Below, piece by piece: positions 35,601 through 44,642 of a DNA stretch of 64,000 bases (the stretch's first letter is position 1; every line of letters begins with the position of its first letter). This DNA is from Mimachlamys varia. Lineage: Eukaryota; Mollusca; Bivalvia; Pectinida; Pectinidae. The stretch spans positions 5,699,282 through 5,763,281 of the forward strand of contig OX392536.1 of the NCBI GenBank assembly GCA_947623455.1. The letters are read 5' to 3'. The notes below the pieces were generated by a model. It was not told the DNA's origin. It ran no database searches and worked only from the letters and a program-made list of their open reading frames with translations. Both the position numbers and the translations under genes were made by a program.

Positions 35601-38600
35601 TCTGGTTGAAACTGTTTCGCGGCGATGAATTTTTGCGATTTTAATTAACTGCAAAATACGCGAAAATAATTTGGTTTACAGTACCGAAGCCTCAACAAAA
35701 ACATAATCCGAACTCGAAATGGGGGCAAAGTATTACTAGTACTAGTTGTTACCCGGTTTTATATTGTACTCCTAACAACGAGTTGTGTAAATAGAATATA
35801 TATATAAAGAAAACGTTTCCTCTCAAATGACTGCAGGTAAAACCTTGAAAATTACACTGTAGAGTTACAACATTTGCATTCTACGCCTGACTAGACTATT
35901 GTAGCATATAACAACACTATTATAATTATACGTACGGGGAGATAAAATAATATTTTTTGTCATCATTGGCTATTTACGCTTGGATGCGTTGTAATTTGTT
36001 TTAAACCATTATAACGACGTCGGAAGTTATTCTTCTATTTTTAAATTATAAACAATATATTTATTTCAAAATCAAGTCATTCCTTGAGAAAAGTAAATTA
36101 AATGCATTTTTGTTTTAGATTTTTTAAGCATTGAACGGAAATTATTACTTAATCAAAGGCATAAAACAGAACCCAGTACTATATTTGTAAAACAAAAATA
36201 GTACATAAATTAAAAGATGATTGAAGAATCACTAGTGTACCAACAGTTCGTCCGTTTAAATATATTGGTGATGCTTTTTGAAATACCTTTGTTACGCCAA
36301 TAGCACCAATGTTTGCTCCATATGTAGTCGTTGCTTGGGGACAACCGAGTAACCCTGACAATATGGTACATATCCCTTCAATAGCAATACCTCTATTTAC
36401 CGCAAACGACGGAGGGGGAGGAACGCGACATGTTGCTGCACATGCGTAGTAATCTCCAACGGAGTCGAGGATGGAGATGAAGGTGGCAATGATAAAGCCA
36501 ACAAAAACTGTTGAACTAAAGGCGGGCTTCCCATGTAATCCTGAAACATCAACGCAATCATAAAGTCAACTAGGCAATGTCGTAAAACTAACAACGAATA
36601 TTCATGCAATGTTATATTAACGAATATAAAAAATACTTCTAAAAAGTGCAATATTTCCAACAGTTAAAGCCTGTTATAACGAATTCTTGAATCTCGATAA
36701 ATACCCGTACATTTAAGCTTAGTTGTGTCAACATATCCTTACATTAAAGGGGTTTTACGCACCTTACCCTTTTCCTTTTACGTTAGTTTAGGAAATTTCG
36801 ATTCCCACCTTTTGGTCACTAGCATCAATGAGGACTCCTAGCAGGACGAAACAGCTGTATAATGCAGTTTAATTCATTTTTTCCGCATTCTGTATCTATT
36901 ACTAACTTTAAATGGTGCATCATATTTGTGTGTTACTTCATCTCGTTATATTGAAGATGACGTAACACACATTAAATTTAGTAAAAGATACAGTATGCCG
37001 AAAAAATGAATTAAACTGCATCATACAGCTGTTTGGCCTTCCTGGGACTCGTCAGAGATGCCAGGGGCCAATGTGCAAAAGTCTATGACGTTGACAAAAT
37101 ACATATGGGCGGAGCTATGCAAAGTATCCCATTAGAATCACATTTGTACGACGTCATCAACAATTGGCATGGGCGGAGCTAGCTAAGGCTTATGCAAACG
37201 TACTGTTACATTTATTGAACCGTTTTCACGTTTGGAAGTTTTGAAATGAAATATATGTCCGCAGATGGGACTAAATTAAACAGAAAATGTATGAACCATT
37301 TACAGAAAAATACTGTAAATTTAAGAATTAACCTGTGATTTTGTTAAGTTTATGAGATCATAAATCAAATGAAGCAGTCGGTAAATTTAACGTAAACGCT
37401 TCGCGTTTACGCAATTAACCTCGTGCTCCATTGGATTTATGATTTATGAACTAAACAAAATAAAATGTTTATCCTTAATTAAAGTTGTATTGATAAATAT
37501 TGTCAGCAGTTAACTCATTACAATCATTTTTGTTAAAAGGTGGGGGTATGTTTTTAATAGTGACAAGCTTAAGAATGATATATGAAGGAGCCGTTCAAAA
37601 CTTGTCATTGCTATTACTATTATATTAATAATGAGAAAACGTGAAAAGTGTTTATTAATAATTTCATTTCTTGAAGTAAACAACCGTTTTGCTTTACCAT
37701 TTATCAAAGTGAGCCGCAGACAATTAAGTATTACGTACCTCTGCGAAATATGACAAAGCCAGATCTTTCTTTGCTTGTTCTTCGTTGAATGGTATTTGGG
37801 AAATTGTTGAATTGAGCTCTTCAACACAAATAATTGATATATATTGATACTAAGTGCTAACTGGTTTTTTTTTCTTTAGTTCTTTAATTCAACGATTCAA
37901 TATCTTGAAACATATATGTTGCAAAAGATAAGTGAGATATTATATATAATAATATGTCATAAATATCTTAGTTCATTATCTTGTATGCATTAAGAAAAAA
38001 GGAGAATACCAAAGCGTCAACAAAACAATAATCCGAACTCAAAATCGATTATACTAGAAGCAAAATATGAACAGGAAAGATTTACATGGAGACCCTCGTA
38101 AAAGTACAAGAAAATAAGACCAGGTGTGCCGGAAGAGTAAACGTCTTCTGCTTTATTGACGACACCAGCCAAGTAAACATCAATCCTCAAAATGAGAACC
38201 GAGTCATTATTGTCAAGCAAGTCAAAACGTTCATCTTCATATCACACAAAGATACAGAATATTTCTCGATTAGATCAAAATGGCGACCATAAAACTTCAC
38301 CATAATCTTCATCCACCTGCATCACTCGAATCCCTGTGCCGTAAGTTGGTTACGACAACAAGTTTTTAACAAGAAGTTTGCTGACCTAGTCGATCGCATA
38401 TACCCTATTGAACTTGAGATATAAGACACAACATACTCTCCTACATCAGTTTCTTACCTCGATCTTTACTTAAACTACGACCAACACTGGCGACTTATTA
38501 CTAAGCTGTATGATAAACGTGACGATTTCGATTTTCCTATCTTGAACTCTCCCTTTCTTGATAGTGACATCCCTGCTTTTCCATCCTATTGTGTTTACAT

Positions 38601-41600
38601 GCCGCAGTTGATTTGTTATTCTAGGACTTGCTCTGAATATCGAGATTTTCGTGATAGATGTAAAATGCGGACGAACAAACTTACACAGACACGCTGACGT
38701 GCGTCATTTAAATTATCTGTATACAAAATCAGTTTACACACTAGTAAACAACTAAAAAGAAAAATATATTGCTCAAATATAAAATCACTTTTACACTTCA
38801 AAGGAAAACTTTCATAAATAACATATTCCATGTATTTCATTTGAGTATTCTCACCTATGGTGGAGTTTTGTACTGAAGGTCGTTTGATAGAACACCGATT
38901 AGGGTCAATCTCCATCAATGCCAGTAGAGGGATTATGTATCCTGCATATGCCCCTTGGTACAGTGGTAACCTGAACAACATGCAAGTTATTATTTCATGT
39001 ACATTGAAAATGTGAATTATATCATATTTTATGAATACCCAAATTATCATATTACGAAATCACGAACGGTTTTAATTTCTCTGAATCCATGAATACGCTT
39101 GATACAAAACATCGAGCAATTCTCTATATGAATGGGTGTTTGAAATATATTTCTGTATTTATTGTACCAATGGATGTTTAGCTGAGGGGAATTCAAGAAA
39201 GCCAAACGAAAATATCTGATTTCACAGTAATATGTCAAGTTTAAATTATATTAGGTATTACCATCGATTTGTTTTCTTTTACTGCTCTTAAAGCCGAAAT
39301 GTAAGTAGTTTTAAAATGAATGATATTTCAACACAATGTAGACACAATGGAATAACAATAAAATATGTATAGATATGATTTGAAAATATACTGCAATGAA
39401 GTAAATTGATCGTATGCTACTTTCGCTTTGACCTTAGCTGTTAAGAGGACCATCTTTAAAAAAAAATCAAACAATCCTTACCCAATGTAGTACTCGCAGT
39501 AAGTACCTTTATGGTATATTAAATAAGAAATTTACTTTACGCCAATTATGAAACCCATTGTCTCAACTTACATTTATCGATTTTGTTGGCCAAGTCAAAA
39601 GCGACCATTGAGTTTAAATTATGGAGGAACCGGAGTATTCCATGGTAGACCCCCAAACGTAGTCGGGCAGGCAACCATGTATATTTTCATGATCGGTGGG
39701 AGGATCACCTTGGTAAAGGGCAAGTGCGCTGTCCCTTGTGCCACCAGACCTCACCACCTCTTCCCCTTCCTCACAATTATATAGATACCCCATGGTCTAA
39801 TAACAAAGATGATAGTAAACATCTTTATTCTTAACGTCTGTATGAATTTCGTACTTACCTTGACCCTATGGTCACCATCAAGATGGTGGGCAAACTATTC
39901 GTAAAGAGAGTAGAGCTGAGCATCTGTGACGTCAGCTCCGCGTCTTCTTTAGCGCATATGACGTCAGCAGCAATGAGGATGACGCCGAGTGATCCAGATA
40001 GTGACAGTAGAGCGTGCTGCAATTCAGATAAATGATAAAATTATTTGCTACATCAACTATTTTTGTTGGTCAAAGTTTCTGGGTTCCAAACACTGTTTCG
40101 TGGGAATAGGAATCAATGGATGTCGGTGAGCGAACAACTGCTTTAATGAAAATGGTTATAACTTCTTTGACCTATGAGTTTATGGCAAGAAACACTAATC
40201 ATTTTAGAAAAGAAATGTAAAAATCAAAGAGAAATATTATTTGTCCATATTTTGATTCCTTTAGGTGTTCTGAATTCTGCAATGTCTCCAAAAAGACAAA
40301 CTAGTTCTGGGGTAAAACCCTTAAAACCTATTATAATATCAAGAGATACAATATATTCATATATTTACAGGGGAAGATTGATAAAATGTACGGTTGAATA
40401 AAACTTCTCAGTAGTTTCAACAATAGTATAAACTGTATACCGAAAGTCATATTTGTATTTGATTGATACAAAAATCTTGCGTTTTGCTAGTAGTCTGACA
40501 AGTCCGAAACAATAATAATAATAAAACGGTATCAGAAAAGCGAACAAGAGAAACGGATACTTGAGCAAAAACAGTGTGACCAGGAGGAAGAAAACAGGGA
40601 CTGGATGTGACGAACACTTGATCACAGGTAGTAAAGTGTTTAAAGTAGCGAACAGCATAAACTTTTGCCGTCGGTGTCAGAAATGATTATCATTTTACTT
40701 TATATAAAAAAAAAAAATGTCTCCCCTTTTGCCCCCTCTCTCTCTCTAACTCTCTCTCTCGTCCCCTTTCTCTCTTTTCCTATCATGTCTTTGAACATAG
40801 TATGCTGTCAATATGTATAATTATTGTCAATTGTCATCTTGTAAATATGTATATTGTCAAATGTCATCTTGTAAATATGTATATTGCCAGACAATATTAG
40901 GAAAGGGCTTAAAGGGGCATCCCGGGGAAGTCTACAATGAATTTATTGAATGAACATGCTGTCTGCACTACCAGATGCATTTTCCTGTTATTTCAATATT
41001 CAAAGTCCTCTCAAAATGTGTTTATTAGCCACTTGCAAAATTGCATTTCTCGGGAAAGCCCGATAAAAATAGCGATGATCACGCGTCAATCACGTGACTA
41101 TTTTGTCGCATGTCGACGAAGGGGCCCAACGGGAGGGGACACGTAATGTATAGGTCCGATGATGAACCAGACACAAAGTCTGTGTATCAATTTATTGAAT
41201 CATATTCACATTAATAATCAGACGTTAATTACACACGATATTCATATGAAGAAATTTATGTCGGCATCTCTGCATCATTTATCGACATCAGTACCTGACT
41301 GAGACCGTCAACCATGCATTGTCAGAAACCAATACGACACTGCACTATCTTACATTGTACGTTTAACAGTGTCATGTGGGTTTCCGACGATGACAACCAT
41401 AGGGCAAACCTTAATTTCTGTAAAAAGTTATCTTCACGAATCCTCAATTAGAACCATTTCACAAAAGGTGTGCATGCATTGAAAAGTGCAAAAATAAAAT
41501 GAAATGATTCCGATTTTTTTTTTTATACAACTCGATGTCTTGAAGATTTTTTTTTTCAGACTTTCTATATATTCATCTAAAATCTATCCAACTTTCAGCG

Positions 41601-44600
41601 TCAACATACTTTAACACTTACAATTATATATGTATCACGGAAGTCCGTGCACTCATATGACGCACCACGCACTAAACATGTAGAATACATGTATAATATA
41701 TATATTAAATTTGGAACTTGTCGAGAAGATAATTGTCCAATATTTAATCAATTTATATATGTTATGATTCATTTTACTTTTTTTTTATGTAAATTTAAAG
41801 GTTCGTTAACATTTTCAACACAACTGCAGACATACATGTATATGTTTTTTTTTTTATGAATTAATGACTTCACTTATAATTATAATGCATATATTTTGAT
41901 TCATATCCAATTTAATACCGGGGTCCAAACCCGGTAATATTTGTACAATCCGTATTTTGTAGATTAGGTATGACAAGAATTTTTTATCCGCACATGATGA
42001 CATAAATTTATTCATTTTGTCCAAATTGAATCTGTATACATTAAACTCAATCGCCCGGGATACCGGCGTTTTATAACGTAACCCCCCCCCCCCCATACGG
42101 TTTTTCTTGTATGTGAAAAGGTCTTTCTCTTCAGCAATATAATTCAATAATGCTGTTTTACTGGAATATTATAAAGGGAATATTACAATACACGCTTTCA
42201 AGTTTTACACACGCATTTCATGTAACAGAGGAATGAAAGAGTTATCCCTTGGGAAGCCCCAAAACCAAATCAAAACTGTGTCACCGGCTATCCAGAAGAA
42301 AACTGTAACAATGCAAACAATTGGGCTGTTAGTCTCTCCCTTGAATACTTCCCATCCCTCATTATGCTTCCGTAATATAATCCTTACGTTAAAATTTGAC
42401 CATTCGGCCACTTTTCGCTTGGTAGTCACATGTAGGTCACGCGGATCGCCATTTTTTGTTTACCGATTTAGCTTGTTATGCGCATGCGTTATCATATGTG
42501 ATGCAAACAAATTTGCATGTCCAAATCGTTGATCAACGAATAGTGATTCCCTTTTTTAATTATTAATTAAAATTTTTGAGAACATATTTCAGCGTAAATC
42601 ACCCATTAATTTTCCACAAGAGTATACATTTAATTCATATATACAATAATTCTAAATAAGCATAAAAAATATAGTTTTAACGTGATGCCTCTTTAATATA
42701 AGTTGGTAAACTTGTGCCCAATACCACTGAATATATTTGATACAAATAAAATATGTTTAAACTAGTTAAAAACAAACGTAAAGGCAATAAAACGTATGTA
42801 CGGCATTTCATACAAAGCACTCCTGCATTTTTTCTAAACTAAAATAAAACAGATGTAGGATGTTTTACAAAAGCAAACAAAAACAAAAGCAACAAAAAAA
42901 GTAAAATACATTTGTTACATAACACTCTTGTGCTACATAAACATATAAAACAGTTACTTATGTGAATTTTCTACCACAATTCCCTGTGTTATTCCACTTT
43001 CAGACCATTGTATAAACGTGCTGACTGTTGGATAGATATATGTTATATACTACTAGTGGAATATGACCTTCCGGACTTTTGATTGGTTGAGAAGTTGAAC
43101 TTTGACCGGAAATCACATGGTTAAATGCAACGTGCTGATTGTTGACGTCGTCATTGATTGTTGACGTCGTCACAATTTGGCGGGAATATATACGAGATGA
43201 TGTGTTTTCGCGCAAATATTTCGCGGTTTACAGAAAACAACACTGCAACTGCAACTTAATACTATTGTGGTAGAAAAAGGTCACACGATTCGTGATTATT
43301 GGATATGGAATTTATTTCACTCTCGTTAATTATTTTTTAAAAATTACAAAAGACACGAGCTTTGGTCTTTTGTAACTTTTAAAACATAATTAACTCGAGT
43401 GATATAAATTCCATATGCAACAACCACTCGTTGTGTAACCTCTATATATCCAATCATCTAATGCATTATACCATATACCCCCAATAAAAAAGCAACAACG
43501 AACAGGAGGATAGACATGTAGCACGTGTAAATTATCTTTGTCATACAAAAACGAGCATGAAAACGCTTTTAAAAAATAACAAAAAAAAATGTCCTTTTTT
43601 CGATTCCTATCTTTTGGCCCTTAGCATCACTGAAGAGTCCTAAGATAACGAAACAGCTGTATGACGCAGTTTATTCTCTTTTTTTTCGGCAGCCTGTATC
43701 TATTACTAAATTTAAAAAGGTGCAAGTGTGTGTTACGTCATTTTTAAAGAAAACATGTATCTCACCTGGAATCCTATTAGGAGAAGCATGGGTACTGGCG
43801 GTATTTCACTGATGGTATACAGGAACGGTTTTTCCGGGTTATTTTCTATTGTCACATCGTAACTACGGGGACCCAAGTCCTTGGATGGTTTTTGGTCCGT
43901 ACCGGACGCATCAGACACCTGTCTTTGTCCTCCGTTCGACAGACCATTGGCCTCCGATTTATCTTTGACCGAGATCTCCTAAAAAATGTAAGAATTGAGT
44001 ACAGAAAGTGCATGTTCGACATCAATTCCGAATCTTACTTTTAGCCCCTAGCATCACTGATGAGTCCCAGGAAGACGAAACAGTTGTATGACGTAGTTTG
44101 ATTCTTTTTAAGGCATACTGTATCTATTAGTAAATTCAAAATGGTGCAGCATATGTGTGTGTAACGTCATCTTTAATGATAGGGGGTGGCAGACTCTGCT
44201 GGTGGATTTTTTAGTTCCCGAGGTTTGCTCAGTTCTTTTAATATGAGTAGTGGCACGGTACATAATATAAGCATTTTCGTAGTACACGATTTGAAATTAT
44301 ACAGAACTAGTTTAATTTTACTTCTAAATTTATAAATTAAAGGGGTTTTACGCACCTGACCCTTCTACTTCTACATTTGTTTAAAAAGTTTGGATTCCAA
44401 CCTTTTAGCCCCTAGCATCACTGACGAGTCCCAAGAGGACGAAACAGCTGTATGATGCAGTTCAGTTCATTTTTTCGGCATACTGTATCTATTACTAAAT
44501 TTAAAAGGTGCAGCACGTGTGTGTTACGTCATCTTAAACAACTTGACCAAGACTGAGGAAACCTAATGAAGTGCTTTAGGATAAACATATAATGCCCCAA

Positions 44601-44642
44601 CAAAGATTTCTTGCTTTCCCGTAGCTGGTCATTGGCGTCCAT
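32464..44642 (-). CDS. SLC23: SLC23 nucleobase/ascorbate transporter paralog, probably degenerate
   Basis: Multi-pass plasma-membrane transporter of the nucleobase-cation-symporter-2 family (Na+-ascorbate or nucleobase uptake). Exons in transcript order: first exon at 44642, then 43766-43978, 39859-40016, 38855-38970, 37739-37818, [gap], 36287-36540, 35092-35365, 33959-34054, 32464-32687 with TAG. Family marks: TISEIPPVPMLLLIGFQ, the SVGDYYACAATCRVPPPPSF block, the NAT motif GANIGAIGVTK, and CFLDNTIPGTLEERGI. Exons for about 150 residues (TM segments following LSYFAE up to HGKPAFSS) are absent from the 1.2-kb gap 36541-37738, and exon phases across the gap do not match. The first exon has a one-base deletion and a poor donor relative to its twin at 52549. 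The 3' half is fully open and in phase. Either a decaying copy or a region with an assembly loss. Confidence 0.85.
32890..33345. repeat. Dispersed repeat, two related units
   Basis: Two diverged units share CTTCTTTTGAA, GTCTGAAGCATC, a TTGGATGAA-type block, and GGGGCCAAACAGGGG or a GC-rich GGGCCAGCCACC equivalent. Non-coding, just upstream (in transcript sense) of the last SLC23 exon. Confidence 0.6.
33354..33515 (+). repeat. Hammerhead-bearing repeat, copy a
   Basis: Part of the dispersed 200-bp family. The ribozyme region 33434-33477 reads GCATCA-CCGAAGA-GTCC..GGAC-GAAA-CAGCTGTA-TGATAC. The core U4 is changed to C and helix I has one mismatch, so it is probably inactive. Confidence 0.8.
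33959..34054 (-). CDS. SLC23: SLC23 (minus copy) exon with penultimate TM segment
   Basis: Acceptor TTTAACAG|GAAAC, donor ACCAG|GTACAT, 96 bp, phase 1 to 1. It encodes GNTEVDFLLKGLLGNPNFSG and AIIACFLDNTIPG, fitting exactly between its neighbours. Confidence 0.92.
34060..35085. other. Intron of SLC23 minus copy, no feature seen
   Basis: AT-rich sequence between the exons at 33959-34054 and 35092-35365. Short frames only. Confidence 0.5.
35092..35365 (-). CDS. SLC23: SLC23 (minus copy) exon, two TM segments
   Basis: Encodes VSSRSVFIVVGVVYIIFGVI, then GKVSAIFITIPYPVLGGALI and LVSVDLTSSRNLAIMGIALL, typical of the C-terminal half of the family. Acceptor TGCAG|GTGTC, donor ACGG|GTAGGC. Confidence 0.95.
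36287..36540 (-). CDS. SLC23: SLC23 (minus copy) exon with NAT signature
   Basis: Encodes HGKPAFSSTVFVGFIIATFI, SILDSVGDYYACAATCRVPP, an INRGI-like VNRGIAIEGIC, and GANIGAIGVTK. The residue before N in the signature is Ala; characterised families usually have Gln, Glu or Pro. Acceptor TTTCAG|GATTA, donor AAG|GTATTT. It needs a phase-1 upstream exon, which is missing. Confidence 0.95.
36745..36965 (+). repeat. Hammerhead-bearing repeat, copy b (left half of an inverted pair)
   Basis: AAAGGGGTTTTACGCACC opening, ribozyme region 36822-36865 with ATGAGGA in place of CTGANGA, and GTGTGTTAC tail. It faces copy c head to head with a short spacer, so the pair forms a large imperfect palindrome. It fills the intron where SLC23 exons are missing. 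Confidence 0.8.
36948..37090 (-). repeat. Hammerhead-bearing repeat, copy c (right half of an inverted pair)
   Basis: Minus-strand copy. The ribozyme region 37018-37061 has CTGACGA intact, but helix II is GTCC/GGCC and the GAAA is changed to CAAA, so it is damaged. Confidence 0.78.
37360..37450. repeat. Imperfect inverted repeat
   Basis: GATCATAAATCAAATGAAGC faces CATTGGATTTATGATTTATG; CGTAAACGCTTCGCGTTTACG lies at the centre as a perfect small hairpin. Confidence 0.7.
37739..37818 (-). CDS. SLC23: SLC23 (minus copy) exon 5
   Basis: Encodes LNSTISQIPFNEEQAKKDLA and LSYFAE. Donor GAG|GTACGT. It has the same 80-bp length and phase as the plus-strand exon at 62468-62547. The extracellular loop carries an N-S-T glycosylation sequon. 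Confidence 0.9.
37998..38300. repeat. Dispersed repeat family D, copy 3
   Basis: Opens GGAGAATACCAAAGCGTCAA, then TTTACATGGAGACCCTCGTA, and ends near AAAATGGCGACCATAAAACT, which also occurs near 30125-30150. It directly precedes a reverse-transcriptase-like remnant. Confidence 0.75.
38425..38697 (+). pseudogene. Retroelement protein remnant (RT C-terminal-like)
   Basis: An open stretch of 90 codons reads SYLDLYLNYDQHWRLITKLY, DKRDDFDFPILNSPFLDSDI, PAFPSYCVYMPQLICYSRTC. The YDKRDDF...N.PF..S.IP..P.Y.VY..QL..Y.R.C pattern is, from memory, common in retroelement-derived proteins of invertebrates; I cannot name the clade. There is no Met start and no conserved upstream domain, so it is a fragment. 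It lies antisense in an SLC23 intron. Confidence 0.6.
38855..38970 (-). CDS. SLC23: SLC23 (minus copy) exon 4
   Basis: Encodes LPLYQGAYAGYIIPLLALME then IDPNRCSIKRPSVQNSTI. Acceptor GTTCAG|G, donor ATAG|GTGAG. 116 bp, nearly identical to the plus-strand exon at 61846-61961. LPLYQG is the family's early pore motif. Confidence 0.95.
39575..39760 (-). mobile_element. Diverged tRNA-derived SINE (relative of 6742-6914)
   Basis: Retains GGAGGAACCGGAGTATTCCA, GTCGGGCAGG and CTTGGTAAAGGGCAAGTGCG in the same order as the SINE at 6742-6914, with many substitutions. Confidence 0.65.
39859..40016 (-). CDS. SLC23: SLC23 (minus copy) exon 3
   Basis: Encodes HALLSLSGSLGVILIAADVI, CAKEDAELTSQMLSSTLFTN and SLPTILMVTIGSR. 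Acceptor TTGCAG, donor AAG|GTAAGT. 158 bp, the same length as the plus-strand exon 60899-61056. Confidence 0.95.
40731..40770 (+). repeat. CT-rich microsatellite
   Basis: Interrupted (CT)n tract. It is followed at 40806-40890 by two to three copies of a GTCATCTTGTAAATATGTAT unit. Confidence 0.85.
40909..42696 (-). mobile_element. TTAA-flanked DNA element, copy 2 (family B, about 1.8 kb)
   Basis: Full-length inverse copy of 8475-10093 with TTAA at both ends (40909-40912 and 42693-42696) and ends AAGGGGCATCCCGGG and CGTGATGCCTCTT. It holds about 150 bp more than copy 1 (around 41205-41370) and a poly-C tract near 42080. No transposase found. Confidence 0.87.
42968..43255. repeat. Repeat shared with 51520-51790 (inverse)
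   Basis: GTTATTCCACTTTCAGACCA, GTTGAGAAGTTGAACTTTGA, TTGGCGGGAATATATACGAG and AACACTG blocks are the reverse complement of 51520-51790. Here it lies in an SLC23 intron; there it lies upstream of the other copy's first exon. Confidence 0.85.
43280..43442. repeat. Fold-back element
   Basis: The arms start GGTCACACGATTCGTGATTA and, inverted, GGTTACACAACGAGTGGTTG, and converge on AAAAGACACGAGCTTTGGTC. A second copy lies at about 50960-51105. Confidence 0.82.
43595..43748 (+). repeat. Hammerhead-bearing repeat, copy d
   Basis: The ribozyme region 43624-43667 has CTGAAGA and GAAA intact, but the helix II 3' strand GGAC is TAAC. It lies just past the exon 2 donor of the minus SLC23 gene, antisense. 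The equivalent place in the plus gene holds copy h. Confidence 0.82.
43766..43978 (-). CDS. SLC23: SLC23 (minus copy) exon 2
   Basis: Encodes a polar N-terminal tail, then SYDVTIENNPEKPFLYTISE and IPPVPMLLLIGFQ, the conserved entry to TM1. Acceptor TTTTTTAG|GAG, donor CAG|GTGAGA. 213 bp, phase 0 to 0. Homologous to 60226-60426. Confidence 0.94.
44030..44175 (+). repeat. Hammerhead-bearing repeat, copy e
   Basis: The ribozyme region 44051-44094 reads GCATCA-CTGATGA-GTCC-CAGGA-AGAC-GAAA-CAGTTGTA-TGACGT. The core is canonical. One helix II pair and two helix I pairs are weakened. The predicted cleavage is after 44088, 364 nt upstream of the site in copy f. Confidence 0.85.
44340..44540 (+). repeat. 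Hammerhead-bearing repeat, copy f (intact ribozyme)
   Basis: The best preserved copy of the family. It starts AAGGGGTTTTACGCACC, passes through TTTTAGCCCCTAGCATCA and the ribozyme, then TTTTTTCGGCATACTGTATC and TGTGTGTTACGTCATCTT. No coding capacity. Confidence 0.9.
44415..44458 (+). ncRNA. Type I hammerhead ribozyme, intact core
   Basis: Helix I strands GCATCA (44415-44420) and TGATGC (44453-44458) pair perfectly. CTGACGA (44421-44427) matches the CUGANGA core. Helix II is GTCC/GGAC around CAAGA. GAAA follows at 44441-44444. Helix III is ACA/TGT with a two-base GC loop. The cleavage triplet GTA puts the scissile bond after 44452. Helix III is too short to be stable alone, but ACAGCTGT is self-complementary, so a dimer is plausible, as proposed for hammerheads of Penelope-like elements and retrozymes. 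The ribozyme is antisense to the SLC23 minus gene, in its intron 1. Confidence 0.85.
44587..44642 (-). CDS. SLC23: SLC23 (minus copy) first exon, damaged
   Basis: ATG at 44642-44640, then DANDQLRESKKSLLG, homologous to MDAIDQLEENKESLLG at 52549. About 60 bp upstream are also conserved. Relative to the plus copy one base is deleted near the end and the donor GTAAGT is GTTTAT, so this exon can no longer join exon 2 in frame. Confidence 0.7.
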
